A stretch of DNA of 64,000 bases, taken from assembly GCF_002105155.1 (NCBI RefSeq), contig NW_019028985.1, positions 558,001 to 622,000 of the forward strand, read 5' to 3'. The DNA comes from Lobosporangium transversale (lineage: Eukaryota; Mortierellomycota; Mortierellomycetes; Mortierellales; Mortierellaceae). The position numbers were made by a program, and so were the translations under genes. The notes below the pieces were generated by a model that was not told where the DNA came from, ran no database searches, and saw only the letters and a list, made by a program, of their open reading frames with translations. Shown here in pieces: positions 47,989-60,800 of this stretch; position 1 is the first letter of the stretch; each line of letters opens with the position of its first letter.

Positions 47989-50103
47989 TTATAGAATAGC
48001 GTCTCCCTTTTTCTTTGTAATGATGACAATGTCGATCTCTGGCCGAAGCTTCTTCATGATGTGCTTGAATTGTTTGATGGAACTATCAAAATCGCTCCTC
48101 TGTTCACGATAATCGATATCGAGTCGAACACATAGGATCTCCAGTTCTGGCCACAGGCTTATGTCTCGAGCTCGGCGTCGATCTCTGAAGTAATTAATGA
48201 CATCTTGCAGCCGGCCAAGGTGAGTCATATCTACACCATCAATCATCTCTCTATGCTCCTCTCGTTCATGCTTATTATCTGCAACGCTAGTGTCGTCATT
48301 ATTGTCAATTGGGACCCCCAAGCTCTGTTCCGCCAAGCTAGCACTCTCAGCAACATTGAATGAGGTGTTGAGTATAGACAGTGTTCCCCATTGCTTAAGC
48401 AGAGACTGCACAAGGAGAGGCATTTTGGTTTCTTGCAATCCTTGCTCCAGCTTCAACTTCGTCTGTTCCCTCGTATCATAATAGTAGTGCTGCTTGATCC
48501 AGTCAAAGTCTTGCTCGCGCACATAATCAAAGTCCATGACTTGTAAAATCCGTAGATGCTTAAGACGTGACAACAAACACATGTTGACATGATAGCGATA
48601 TTGAGACAGCATGTGGCTCCTCCTGATGGATAAATCTTCCAGGTCTGGGCAAACGCGGCTAATATATCCATAGAGTACACGAACCTGCTCTTCTAGGTCC
48701 TTAGTACCATAGTTAAATGACTCTTTGACTTTAATATGCAATGTCTTAAGTCTTCGGCAGGCCCATATTTGTCGAGGGACCGGGGGTATAAAGGTGCCAT
48801 CACCATAGTCTGAACTGCGACATGGTTTCACACATAAAGCCTTGGTTACATAGAGCAGGTGTAAAGGGATATTAACGTCCGGTGCCCTTAAGTGTTCCAG
48901 CAATGGACTCTCACATAGTAGCTGATGTATCCATTCGCCAGTATTTAAACCAGTGATAAGCAAGCCGTTGGACATTGATAGTACGATTTCGAGGCTTGTC
49001 AGTCGATTCTCTACTCTGTGTCTGTCTAAAAGCGTACTAGCAGATAACGATGGTGTCCTGAACATACTCAATGTGACTACTCCCCAATGCTCAATCGAAG
49101 GGAACTGAGATATTGGTACTACCTCCTCGAACCTGTCATATATTTCTTCTGCAGCCACTGAGACATGAAGGCTTGTGAGCTTTGGACAATATAATGCCAA
49201 ACTGGTGAAGAATTGTTCTCTTCTTTCCCTGATGAATAGAAAATTCCCTGGACAATCATAGTGTATCCTTTTGGGGAACAAAGGTTGGCAGCGGATGATC
49301 CGAAGCTCTGTCAGATTATGACACTTTTGTACTAGCGCTTCAAGCGCAGTCTGTGGCAAAGCTAGGTGGTCGAAGCTGATAGACCGTAACTCCCATTGTT
49401 TATTACAGTTAGTGCTGGTTTCCCCTAGCCTGGATATCTTGTTACTGGTCGAAAGCGCACGAGACGCAACATGAAGGTTCCTGAGATGAGGACAAAGTTC
49501 TATAATTGTATCGATGGGTAAGATGGTGCCGTCCGGGATTTGATCCAGGCGTATACTGGTGAGCCCATGGCCAACGAACGTCAACAATGGTTGGAATCGA
49601 CTCCAGATACTGGAATCAAACTCAACACTAAGGACCAATTGTCGAATCCGGATGTTTTCAGGAGTGGTGTTTGATAGGGATGACAAAGCACTTTCGAGAA
49701 CCGACCAAACTATCTTCTCCTTTTCATCCGATAGTTGCCTTACGTCTGAATTGGGATATAGCCCTGCTTCATATATGAGTGAATGAGTCGATTCTAGAAA
49801 ATGTATCAACCTTGATTTTAATGCTAATGAACACTTGGTTAGGTCAGTCGTATGTTTTGATTTTTTGCTTTTGTCCTGCCTCGTCAGATCATGATCAAGT
49901 TGGATGACCGTAATCCTGACGGATCTCCTGAGGAGCGGTATAGCAATAGCATGCCATTGGCGGCACACCAAAGGGACGGTTAGACTAAGAGTAGCTTTTC
50001 CAACATGGAGCAGGATATATTCAATAATTTCTGGAGGAAGCGCAGCAATCGTGTACTTGTTTGTTATGGGCTCCTTGGGCTTAGCAGCGCGTCGCGTGAA
50101 CAT
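47989..50103 (-). CDS. F-box/leucine-rich protein 3 (intact)
   Basis: 704 residues from ATG 50103 (MFTRRAAKPKEPITNKYT); the open frame upstream of it starts without ATG. An F-box at residues 20-65 (LPPEIIEYILLHVGKATLSL, LVCRQWHAIA) is followed by leucine-rich segments (LTSLEIVLSMSN, LEDLSIRRSH, LRILQVMDFDY) and the family C-terminus MTHLGRLQDVINYFRDRRR then LWPELEILCVRLD. It is predicted to be a substrate receptor of an SCF ubiquitin ligase; substrate unknown. It lies directly upstream, in tandem and same strand, of the broken F-box gene 2, pointing to local duplication. Confidence 0.85.
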   Translation of the reverse strand: MFTRRAAKPKEPITNKYTIAALPPEIIEYILLHVGKATLSLTVPLVCRQWHAIAIPLLRRSVRITVIQLDHDLTRQDKSKKSKHTTDLTKCSLALKSRLIHFLESTHSLIYEAGLYPNSDVRQLSDEKEKIVWSVLESALSSLSNTTPENIRIRQLVLSVEFDSSIWSRFQPLLTFVGHGLTSIRLDQIPDGTILPIDTIIELCPHLRNLHVASRALSTSNKISRLGETSTNCNKQWELRSISFDHLALPQTALEALVQKCHNLTELRIIRCQPLFPKRIHYDCPGNFLFIRERREQFFTSLALYCPKLTSLHVSVAAEEIYDRFEEVVPISQFPSIEHWGVVTLSMFRTPSLSASTLLDRHRVENRLTSLEIVLSMSNGLLITGLNTGEWIHQLLCESPLLEHLRAPDVNIPLHLLYVTKALCVKPCRSSDYGDGTFIPPVPRQIWACRRLKTLHIKVKESFNYGTKDLEEQVRVLYGYISRVCPDLEDLSIRRSHMLSQYRYHVNMCLLSRLKHLRILQVMDFDYVREQDFDWIKQHYYYDTREQTKLKLEQGLQETKMPLLVQSLLKQWGTLSILNTSFNVAESASLAEQSLGVPIDNNDDTSVADNKHEREEHREMIDGVDMTHLGRLQDVINYFRDRRRARDISLWPELEILCVRLDIDYREQRSDFDSSIKQFKHIMKKLRPEIDIVIITKKKGDAIL

Positions 50104-52442
50104 CGTAATGCAAATGTTATTGGCTAGGTGCAAAAAGAAAAGGTTATGTCGATGAGAAGGAGTTGTTGATGAAGAAACAAATTTGATGAGGAAATGTCAA
50201 AGTGAGAAAACAATTGCTCTTCAAGGCGTCTGTGCCCAGTGGCGATGCACTGAGAGGCCCGTGTGATCTGATAATACATCCTTACATCCCAACTCATCAT
50301 CACTCCATGACAGGAAAAAAAAAAAAAAAAAAAAAAAAAAACTCCATACTCATTCCTGGCGAAGGAAAAAGCCAACATGTAGTGACTTGTGAATCCCTTT
50401 TATTCTCAGTTTTCGGATGATCTTTGGAACGGTGATGGCTTCTCTAGCGGTGCTGTGCGGCGGGTTTTGACGTCCTGTGAGTTGAAGGAGTCTATGCTCT
50501 GACCAAACCTAAGGAAGTCAGCCTGCAGTGGGTTCAAGGGCATGCTCCATGGAAAGAACTGGTGATGCACAGAACTCAAGACTTTACATTGATGTCGTAG
50601 CTAGTAAGATGAAAGCAATTGAAGGTTTCTCGTGCCACATTGTGTAGCACAAAGTACGCCCAAACGTGGTTTAAAAAACTAGCGTAATATTGAAGAAAGG
50701 ATCTGTATCTACAATGCGCGTTCCTTAAGCGCGAAACCCCGAATGAAAGATATTGGATATTAGATATTGGATATCGAGGTTCTCTCTATCATTATAAAAA
50801 GTAGCGTGACATGTTTAGGAAAGCTTCAGATTAAATACATTTTAAAGCTATAAGCACCTGTAGCCGGTCCACTACTTTCTGTGCATTAATATCACCTTCA
50901 TGGTTATCAGTTCAGGATCGATTCCTTTCTCTTCCCTCCCATTTATAGACAACATTTATGTTGATTATATTCAAGTCATAGAAATCAAGTTTTGCGAGAA
51001 AGCACCATTCACCAATCCTCAGCTTTTGCCTTCCCCTTGGCCCAGGTTCTAAGTTTTGTATACTCACTAAAAGAATATTATTGATCTTTTCCTACTCTTG
51101 AAGGTCTTGTCTAGGCCATCAATCCATCTATATACACCTATATATGTTCATTCAAGAGTACTAGCCTTGTATTCTACCATATGATCCTCTCTTTTCAAAA
51201 TCTACTCCTCTTATTAAAAGGAGCAGATGTAAATACACCAACAGATTCTATGCCATCTGCTCTGGGATGCTTTCCATTCTGTACCCCTCACGAAGAGCTT
51301 GCTTCACTAGTCTGGCAGGTCTCTTTCAGTAGGTCCTCGCCTCACTAGATCTCCATATGAAGTACTAAAGGCACGCATATGTGGCTCCGACTCTGAAGAT
51401 AAAGAATCGGGCACTCTTATTCTGGATGGATTCTTCTGGTATATGGGTCCAGTGGGTCAAGTCCTGACATTAACAGCCAATGGTGCTAAAGGAAGGCGAA
51501 TACATCTTCGAGTTGGCCTTGCTTTTGGAGCCACTGGCTCAGTCTGTTGACGTATCACTGGCCTGATGGCGTGTGAACGCCCAGATGTTTTGCTGCAGGT
51601 GTTTGAGAAAAAAAAAAAAAAAAAAAAAAAAGCTCAGCAGTGTGCAGTTTGAGTGTATGGGTAAAATTTGCCAATGGTGGTTTAGGATTGAGGAATAAAG
51701 CAGCAAGGATCACCTCAAAATGATTCTTCAAGAATGACACTCCTCATTGACATCCTTACGCGATCTGCTTTCATCATGTATGATATGACTATCAGCCATT
51801 CATTGATCTAGATTTTATCAAGTCATTAAGCTGTGTACAAACTTTGTACCCTGTTTATAGTGTAGTGTGAGAGACATCTCCATCTCCATCTCCATCCCTA
51901 TATCAATATCTTGGTCAATCAATTGGCACTTACCGTTTGAGCGGATCGAGACCACATTTTACTTTTTAATTGCGCTATGCTTTGGAGATAATCTTTCACT
52001 GGCCTGGTTGGAAGGATATGAAAGCCACCCTGGTATTTCAGTATCCCAAAATGATGGCTATGGAAAAAAAAAAAAAAAATCTGAAGGGTGAACAAGGAGG
52101 TGGCAGTGGAAGTTGGTATGTTTGCGCATAAGTCTATTGGAATGGATCTTCGAGGCGATCCAAACAAGGCTCGTCAGCCTATTTGAACCAGCCTAAAGCT
52201 CAACTCTGCTCATTCAAAACAAAAGAGAAGAGTATGCCTAGTAAAATCAGGTGCTTTAGACCGACTTGATACTGGGCATTCGCTAAATTGTTCATATTGA
52301 CCATTGATATGGCAAAACAGATCGATGTCTCTTCTGTAAGGATGAATACGTGATTAACTCTTTATTGCACTCATCTGTGCTGCTCTGCCACTACAAAGTC
52401 CTACTACTTGTTATTCTGCTATCTCACTGTAACTTCGCTGAT
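50104..52442. other. Intergenic, with coding-like relics
   Basis: No complete gene. Contains A-runs at 50320-50340 and 51609-51630, a TTGGATATTAGATATTGGAT repeat near 50750-50775, CTCCAT repeats near 51878-51896, and the coding-like frame at 51311-51550 listed separately. A further open stretch near 50951-51050 (NIYVDYIQVIEIKFCEKAPF) also looks coding but has no start. Confidence 0.4.
51311..51550 (+). CDS. Coding-like frame without start, unknown
   Basis: 79 codons open from just after a stop to a TGA at 51548-51550, reading SPYEVLKARICGSDSEDKES then LILDGFFWYMGPVGQVLTLT. Composition looks like a real protein, possibly an exon or decayed gene. Just upstream another frame reads SALGCFPFCTPHEELASLVW, which would fit the same gene after an indel. 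Family not recognised. Confidence 0.25.
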   Translation, partial: SGRSLSVGPRLTRSPYEVLKARICGSDSEDKESGTLILDGFFWYMGPVGQVLTLTANGAKGRRIHLRVGLAFGATGSVC

Positions 52443-53874
52443 TTATTCAGCTTCAAGCTTGGGGAACGCAATGTGGGACACAAATGAACACAGTGCTTTG
52501 GCTAGGATAGGATTCTTCACGGAGCCATCAAAACCTGCAAGTGTAAAAGTATTGCTCTTGGTCGTTAGGGTATTGTAGGTATCGGGATCAGTGAACGTTG
52601 CGGTAGCTGTCACAGCGTTGTCACCAATGGCCAAGTATAGGCTCGGTATATTAATAACTCCCATCAAGTCTCCATTAGCGTTGAGTATGTTGAGCGCAAT
52701 GTCTCCAATATTCATGCTAAGCTCCGAAGGGTTATGAATATTCAACTTTTGTGCCACTGTGGTAACACCCGAATCGGCATCCTTGGTAAGACTCACTAGC
52801 TCCACATACTCAATCTTTTGGAGGTTATCCAAACCTCGTACAGTGACGGGGGCCGAGATACCAATGTTGGTGGCAGTTAGTGTCTTCGAGGAATCCGCAT
52901 CACTGGACTTACTGTTGCCTGAAAGGGATGGAACCTTGAGCGAAGCATCAACATTCCCTCCGATGGAGAATGTATATGAGGGCTTGGTAATGATATTCGC
53001 GAGGTAGTTGGAGAATGCATCTTCAAGTCCTGGTAAAATATTTACTACATTTCTCTCGATCGGATTTTTGACAATGCTGTCTTTAACCTCGGCAGGGGCC
53101 ATTGGAAAATCAAACTCTGCGATTGCAACACCATTGTCCTTTTGTTGGAAGAGGGGAAGAAGGAGGAAAATTATCAAAACCTTGTCTCGTTATTCAATCG
53201 CAGATGGTGCTGATATATACGAGATATACTTACAATAATATTATGCTAAGGAGCAAAGGAGGGGAAATAGTATTAATGGCTGTTTACTTTTCTTCTATTG
53301 GCCATTGCAGAGATTTCGTAATGAAAACAGGCCTTTAACTTACATGATTAGCAAGGCTGACAATTGGCCAACTGGTTCCAGGGAGCGAGGCCAATCTCAC
53401 CTGCAAATTTGGTAGGGAAATTGGCATACTCATTGGGTCAGAGCTTGCAAAATCAATATCGAATTCGCCAAGGCTAACCTCTTGGGCAAGGCCGATATCA
53501 GTCTACAAGATGTTTAAAGAAAATAGCATTAAATAAAAGACTCTCTGCCTTAAAAAGAAGTACAAATAAGAGAGGAGCGAAAGAGAAAGCAGCTTACCGC
53601 TGCAGCTGCAGCACATTCTGGGCTCCAAGCCTCGTCACCCTTCATAAAGGTACTATAGACAGTACAAAAGTACAAACATATAATCATGTTAAATTTGGCT
53701 TCAAGACAATAATATTAACTACAAGCCAAACTATAAAATGGAAGATATTTACCTCGCTAAACAACCGAGAACTTTGGTTCCATCAATAACCCTCTTGGAC
53801 ATCGACGGCATTGCCAGTGCGGTGGCAGTAAAGGCAATAGCACTTGTAGCTAGGATTTGAGTAGAGACCTTCAT
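52443..53874 (-). CDS. Secreted LEA2/DUF3712-like protein
   Basis: Four exons (53874-53753, 53652-53598, 53502-53344, 53138-52443), GT-AG, frame-consistent, 343 residues. The N-terminus is a signal peptide (MKVSTQILATSAIAFTATALA). The mature part has a beta-rich LEA type 2-like fold pattern: AEFDFPMAPAEVKD, then KLNIHNPSELSMNIGDIALN and IPSLYLAIGDNAVTATATFT, as in fungal DUF3712 proteins, often cell-wall or membrane-associated. A donor 57 bases earlier (exon 3 ending at 53401) is possible but weaker than GTAAGT. Molecular function is unknown. Confidence 0.7.
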
Positions 53875-54277
53875 TGTTGAAGAATTGTATTTTGTGTTGT
53901 ATTTTTTGTTGTATTTGTTGTCTGGATCGTAGACTGAAAGGTGTAGGTGCTTTTATATCAAAATCACAAAGCTAAGAGTAACCAGATTCTAGTTTTCAAA
54001 GAATATGGAGTTTTTCTCCTCAGGACATTCTCAGATAATAACCGTGTGGCAATGCTACTTCAGTCGCTTCATGTACAGTACATTCCAACTTTACTTACTG
54101 TTCCAAATACTGATTGATAATCTAAACTAGCGTATGGTAGCGATTTGTATAAAATCCATAATTCCAGCCAAATCCAACGATATCTTACAATTGACCAATC
54201 ATATCCATTGGATATTCCCATACCCCATTACGCGACAACAAACGCGACGTGCAAACTTTTTTTATTTTATTCCCTCA
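53875..54277. other. Divergent promoter region
   Basis: Shared upstream region of the secreted protein gene (minus) and the GSKIP-domain gene (plus). No specific motif is identified. Confidence 0.4.
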
Positions 54278-54748
54278 ATGGCACACATGATCCCAGACTT
54301 AACCCATTATGCTCAAGGTCTTGATGCAGCTACATTTCCTCTTAGGATCAAGGACACTCTTGATGATGACTCCAATACACTCTCAGTTGAATTCACCATC
54401 ATGACTCTAGAGCAATGGACCGCTCAAGTGCTCATGGACAGTCAAGGCTTTCAACTTTTATCTCTCTCCACTGATACCACGGATAGTGCTATTCATTCTG
54501 CTCTAACCTCCACCCCAACTTCAACTTCAACCTCAGCCTCAGCCTCATCTTCAATAACATCCTTCTCTGAACGACAACAAGAAGCATTATCTGGGAAAAT
54601 ATATGAAACTATTGAGGCCTTACTCATGGCTCTCAGTCCTGGATTCGAACAATTTTTTGGTCAAGAACTCATCCGCAGGTTGGAAACTGTATCCTGGGAT
54701 CGGTTTCAACAACAGCATGACCATTCTGAATCTGAGAATGATTCATGA
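54278..54748 (+). CDS. GSKIP-domain protein
   Basis: 156 residues from ATG 54278; the frame is open further upstream but that part reads like translated 5' leader. The order matches the GSKIP fold: an N-terminal strand region (MIPDLTHYAQGLDAATFPLR, VEFTIMTLEQWTAQVLMDSQ), a Ser/Thr/Ala low-complexity loop, and the diagnostic C-terminus YETIEALLMALSPGFEQFFG then LIRRLE. The last part aligns well with the human GSK3-interacting protein pattern YxxxxxLLxxLSPxxxxxFGxxLxxRLE. In animals GSKIP binds GSK3-beta and PKA; its partner in fungi is unknown. Confidence 0.7.
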   Translation: MAHMIPDLTHYAQGLDAATFPLRIKDTLDDDSNTLSVEFTIMTLEQWTAQVLMDSQGFQLLSLSTDTTDSAIHSALTSTPTSTSTSASASSSITSFSERQQEALSGKIYETIEALLMALSPGFEQFFGQELIRRLETVSWDRFQQQHDHSESENDS

Positions 54749-54792
54749 TAGTGAATCCCTAAAACCCTTGAAAGCCTCTTAATAACATAAAC

Positions 54793-54826
<34 letters not shown>

Positions 54827-55073
54827 CCTTGCTATTATAAATGATTTTTTTATTATTATTATTCACAAACAAAAATAAAAATAATAAAAAATAAATAAAA
54901 AAAAAGATACATTAAAATTATGATAAATAGAATTGTTACATGGGAGATGCTGATGCATTAAAAAAAAAAAAAAAAAAAAAAAAAAAGTGCTTTAGAATGC
55001 CCTTGTGATAATGATAAAAATAAAAAAAAAAATAAAAAAAATAAAATAAAAAAAAAAACATCGCGTATTTTTT
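54749..55073. other. AT homopolymer tract between convergent genes
   Basis: Dominated by T, A and AAAAT runs (54797-54826, 54960-54986, 55018-55060). Contains the 3' ends of both neighbours and nothing else visible. Confidence 0.7.
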
Positions 55074-57870
55074 TTAGATACCAGTCGTTGATGAAGTACT
55101 GTTCTGTCGGCTGCATCGAAGTCGCTTCAAATCCTCATTCGTCGTGCTAGTACTGGTGCTTGTACGGCGCGCACCTGGGAAGATAGCAGATGATGAAGAC
55201 AAAGATGAATCATTCGAAGATGAATGTCCTGTTGCTGAAGCTGAAGAGGTTGATGAGAATGAAGAACAGTGTGAAGGTGGTACCAGACCGACTCCAAGAG
55301 AATTCTTACGTTTAGCAGATGTTGAATCATGAGTAAGACGCGAGCTAGTCGTTACATTTGTATTCGTGTTCGCGTTTGTATGGATACTCATAACACTGGT
55401 TGATGATGATGCCGCTACTGGAGTCGAGGACGAAGACGATACAGGTCCTCCAGCGATCGTCGTTGCATGACGATAGAGCCCTGCTGTCGGATAATTTGAC
55501 GAAAATGACGATTGGTGATGATGCTGATGTTGATGTGATCGTGGCTGCGACATAGGTCTAATGGCATTCGTTTGTTCCATCCCGGACTCTGTTAGAGTCA
55601 ATGTCGAGAGTGAAGCAGATGCTGCGGACGTAGAGGTGTGGGACGAAGCAGAAGACGAGGAGGAGCATGATGAGGATGATGCTGACATGAGCGACCCTGT
55701 CATCACTCGACTGCCAGACATGATAGCCTCAACTGTCTGGGCGCGACAGTGTTGATGACCCCCATCCGTATTCTTGCATCCACGATTCAATCCAGAATTC
55801 ATGTCATCATTGTAGTCCCCATGAGAGAAAGTGGTCTGAAGAGAATGAAACTGAGGCTGTTCATTTTGCAATGGGGTTACGTTGATAGGAACCGGCACAC
55901 ATACATTCTTGCAAACATTAGATGATGAAGTTGCGGTTGTAGAGTCTACACCGCTATCAAAAGGATGTAGAGATGTCTGCTCACAACTATTCCGTTCGCT
56001 TTGCAGCAAGTGTGGCGACTGGAAAGCACCCCATGTCGAAGCTGGAGTTGATTGTGTTGATGATGGTGATGTTAAGGATGTGGAAGGAGAAGGGGAAGAG
56101 GATGATGAAGTGGTTGATGAAGTATCATAACCGTGCTCATCACTTTCAGCCATAATCACATCACTTGAGCCATCTGTTGTTGATGGTGTTTGAGCCATGG
56201 GCGACATCGATGCATCCTCAATTGTTTGAGCAGTATTAGCCCAGTTACTATCTCTATGTCCCGTCAACTGATGACATTCCTGTTGCTGCTGCTTTTCCTG
56301 TTGTTGTTGCTGTTGTTGCTGTTGTTGTCGCTGTTGTCGCTGTTGTTGTCGCTGTTGTCGCTGTTGTTGTTGTTGTTGTTGTTGTTGCTGTTGTTGATAA
56401 TGATGATGTTGAGCCGGTGTTGTAGTGGTAGCTGTAATAACAACCTTAGTAGATGATCCTGACGATTGCGTCTGATTAGATTCTTCCTTGAGGGCACTCT
56501 CCTTTAGGAGTTTGCATTTGAACCGATGACTGATACCCGATGCTGGATCCATGCATTGGAAAAATTCTGAAAGACGACAGAAGCTCCATTTTCTAGACAG
56601 CTCTTCCATGAAAAGAGACTTATTCATGTAAAAGACGGGGTTGCTCGAGTAGGGAGACTGTTGTTGTAGCCAGTGCTGTTTTGAGGCAGAAATAGTTCCT
56701 GGTTGTGATTGCTGTCGAATGTGTGAGTGTGAGCTATGGTTCCTTGAAGCCTGATGAATGCCTCGGGAGAGGGGATAGTGCAATGGCTGTTGTTGATGTG
56801 CTGGGTGTTGATGGTGTGACAAAGTGCAATGGTGAGAGTGATAGCTCGTCTGTTGATGAGAAGGGTATATTGGCATCGCAGGCATCATTGAAGTGGATGA
56901 TGAGGACGTTTGCATAGGAGACATAGAAATCCCTTGTTGGGTATGATCCTGCTGTTGTTGTCGTTGCTGCACGGGAAGAGTGGATGATGTTTGACGAAAG
57001 TGTCCACTGCGACGAGATCCAAGGATTAAAGCTGGTGATACTGGACCTACTGCCAACGTTGGCCGCCCTAGCTGATGTGCCGCATCGTCAGCTGTGGATG
57101 CGGGTGCGTATATAGGAGAGCCCAATCTTCGGGATACAGCCATGCGTCGGCCATGAGTTGGCTGAGGAGTGAAGGTGGAGAAGACAGGTGAAGTTACCAC
57201 GGACGATGAAGGAGAGGAAGGTGATGAAGATGCAGCAGCCCGTAGAGAGAGTGGAGGAGTGGATGGCCGGGATGTGCTCGTCAGTGAGTGTCCATCTGCG
57301 CCTAGCACGGTTGTTGTCATGCCCAGAGTGGACGGTCCCATAGATGCACCAGGCATGGAGGACATGCGTGAATGTGTGGATGAGGATTTGAGCACGGGAG
57401 GTGGAGGTGACGAGGCTGTTGCGCTAGTCAGAAGTGTGCAAGCTAGGCGAGCAATGTACTGGATAGCCCAGTTGTCTGTCAACGCCAATACGAGCTTTGC
57501 TCTGTTGATCTCACCTATAGAGGGAAAGAGAAGGGTAGAAAAGCTGTTAGAAAGAAATGACAAGGACAAGGAATAAGGACAAGAACAAAATATGTGACTA
57601 TTTACCTTGGTCGCCCTTAGTGATTGCCCAGTCAAATGTGACCTGTTTGACCAGGATGGCGATGGATTCTAGGCGCCAGCCATTGACGAGCCAGCACAAC
57701 GCATGTTCAATCCTCTCCAAACTATACTCGCCTGCGAGGCGCTGCAGGTATGAGGCCGTAACAAGGACATTGTCCTCGGATCTGAGCCAGGTGTAGAACG
57801 TAGCATCATAGAGGTCGTCCATTTTACGCACATTGGCCTGAATGTCTCTCCATAATTCAGGATCTGTCAT
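55074..57870 (-). CDS. Ser/Gln-rich protein of unknown function
   Basis: Two exons (57870-57606 and 57514-55074), GT-AG with phase 1, 901 residues. Residues 1-130 form a folded, helical N-terminal domain (MTDPELWRDIQANVRKMDDL, YSLERIEHALCWLVNGWRLE, LVLALTDNWAIQYIARLACT) that I do not recognise. A second conserved-looking block in the middle reads NPVFYMNKSLFMEELSRKWS then CRLSEFFQCMDPASGISHRF. The rest is low-complexity: Ser, Gln, His and Thr with a CAA/CAG stretch at about 56280-56400. It looks regulatory, probably nuclear, but no function can be assigned. Confidence 0.6.
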
Positions 57871-60800
57871 TACAACATTGGAAAGAACGATCGAGAAACA
57901 GTAGAAAGGTTAGAGGCAACATTCAGAATGGATAATAACAACAATAATAATTAAAATATATATCTATAGCGGTCCTTTCTCCACACAATGTGGCCCATGT
58001 TAATTGCCAATATTTGATATCACGACTGTGAAAATGACCTGCCAGGTCATGTCAATAGCTCGTTGTGGTCATTATCATCGACATCATTATTCTTTGTTGT
58101 TTGTCTGTCTGCCCCCTTTTTCCCACTCGATTATGTCGTTTTTTTTTTATTACCTCCCTTTCCTCCCCCAACCCACCCCTTTTTTTTTTTTTTTTTTTTT
58201 TTTGAGTGCATATCTGGAAACTTAATGACTATCTTTTTTGACTAGTTTTCTGAGTGAAATATATCTTGTTCACTAAAAGTCTAAAGAAAAAAAAAAAATA
58301 GTAATCGCCCCTTTGCCGTGCTCTAGTCACATTGGCGTTGATGATACTTCCATGCAAGAAAGAGAGAGCGCACGAAGAAAAACAGAGGTAGGACAGTGTT
58401 TAACGCGCACATGTCCATGCCAGGAAAGGGACAAAAAAGAACCACATTGTAATACATGGTCTCCACTTGTCTGAAAATCCAAATGGAAACATTCGCATGG
58501 TAAATGAACTGTACTTAATACATAGAATGGGTCATATAAAAGGAAAGGACTGGAACAGAGGGAAAAGGCCGAGTTGATAAGCAGGGGTGGTCTTGAGAGA
58601 GGACCACTGTGCACACAGTAAGGAGATGGATAACCCGAGGTCACATCTACTCTTCTTTTTTTTCTTTTTCCTTTTTCTTTTCCTCCTTCTGGGATACACA
58701 TCGCCTTCAGAAAAATTAAGGATGAATAGGATACAGTAAAAGCACGCGAGAAAAGAGGTATGGGACAGGGACGTCGCGGGAAGCGAAATGTCGAGCATTT
58801 ATGTGTATGTGTGTACGTGTGTATATATGTATGTGTATGTGTATAAAAAAAGAATAGTGGACAAGTGAAAGAGTGAGAGCGATCCATCCTGTCCCGAGGT
58901 CCATTTCTGTCTTCTTTCTGTACTACTGAGCTGCAGAATAAGAATTCAGCGAGAAAAGGCAGAGGCAGAGGCAGAGAGCAAGGGCAAGGGAGGAGGAGGT
59001 TCGAGGAAGAAAAACATTCAGTGCACCCCCTTTTTACAGAAAACCTTCTTTGTCGATGATGTGTGTGTGGATGTTGTTATTGTTGCTATTGTTATTGCTA
59101 TTGTTATTGTTGTTGCTTTTTGCGTCTTTGGTAGGGGAGAAGGGGGTATAAAAGGATGATAGGATGATAGGATGATAGGATAACAGGACAATAGGATGAT
59201 TAGGATGTCAGCAAGTGGATCACAGTGACATGAAATCAAAGAAAATGTTCTTTGCCAACATGTACAAAAATGTGTATCTGTTATTCATTTACACAAACAA
59301 TGTGGAGAGTAAACGAAGAGGCATTGGAGATAATTAAAAACAAAGGACAAAGACTAGGAAGAAAAAGGTAGAAAGAGACAATTTGCTCATCAAGTATTCT
59401 TTTGACAAAAGGTACAAATACAGATAGACAGCCTCCATTCCAACCCAAAATAAAAATAATAATAATAATAAAAAGGTCTAAGAAAGAGATGTGGTGTGTC
59501 AACCACCATTACAATCGACATTCGATTACTCCTTCTGGCTGCATGTGTTGACAATTGATCATCAGGACCATGAGGTGTGAGAAAAAAAAAAAAAGTGTAT
59601 CAAAACGTGTATGAAGAAGAAAAAAAAAAAAAAAAAAAAGAGCAATTGAGATTTTTTATTATTATTATTATTATTTGGATGCCGACAAGCAAGTGACAAT
59701 ACCTTCTTTGATCTCTGTCGTTGCTTTAACATTCTTTGGATGATGAACCCTCATGCCGACAGTGCTGTTGTTGGGAGGAGGACTCGCCATGGTTGGAATG
59801 AGATGGTTTTAGCTGAGAAACTGTTACTGATGCTTTGGTGATATGAAAAGGTCGGGTGTGTATGAGAGAGTATATAAAGGTATAAGTGAGTGTGAATGTG
59901 AGTGTGAGAGAAAATGTAAGAGAGAGAGAGAAAGAGAGTGAGTGTGAATATGTTTACGATAGAGAGTGAATAATGATGAGAAACAACAACAAATGAAAAG
60001 AATAATAAAAAGAAAAAGAAAAAGAAAAAGAAGAGAGAGGTGATTAAGTAAGGCTCATTTGAAGAGGAGGCGAGGTGAGGTTCAAAAACAATTAATGATA
60101 AAACAACAAAAAGAGGGGGAAGAGAAGAAGAAAGAGAGAGGAACAACCACTCTTGTGTGTATGTGCGTATGAAAAAGAAAAAAGAAGAAAAAGAAAAGGT
60201 TTGTGCAAAGAATGAATGAAAGAGATTGAATGTGAAAAGGAGTTAATCGAGGGAATGAGGAAATAAGAGACGAATGAACAATTAAAAAGAGGAGAGAGAG
60301 AAAAAGAGAGGAAAGGGGAAATAGCTAGTTATTTTGTAACTGTCATTACGGAAAGAAAGTGTAAGAGACAGAGAGTGCGTGTATGCATGTCTGTTGTGCA
60401 TGTTTGTGTTGTGGCATGATGCAACAAACAAACAAAACAACCCCCAATCCCTCAACCTCTGGATGTCTATACCATGATCTCTCTCATATTGAATATTCCT
60501 TTGCATGCATATTACTTGTGAATACATGTCAATTGTACATGGGCTGGATGGAATGGCCTGCAGTAACATCTCCAGACTAAACGCTGCATACTGGCACAAT
60601 GAACATTTGCAGGCTGTTCTTTCCTTCCATGATACATGTAAGTCTCCCGAAGATGTTGTATGTTTGGAAGTTGTGTGTTTTGTATTGTACTACCTTCCGT
60701 CGTCTCATCTTCTGACATGGTCTTTTCGAATATCGTCTTTGTCTCTTTCCCCAACGATGTTTGTAGTCCTATCTGCGAAAAGAGGGAGGAAAGGGATGTG

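Noticed and set aside
58327-58887. 186-residue minus-strand frame
   Set aside because: Largely a translated TGTATG microsatellite and GA-rich DNA; no protein-like conservation pattern.
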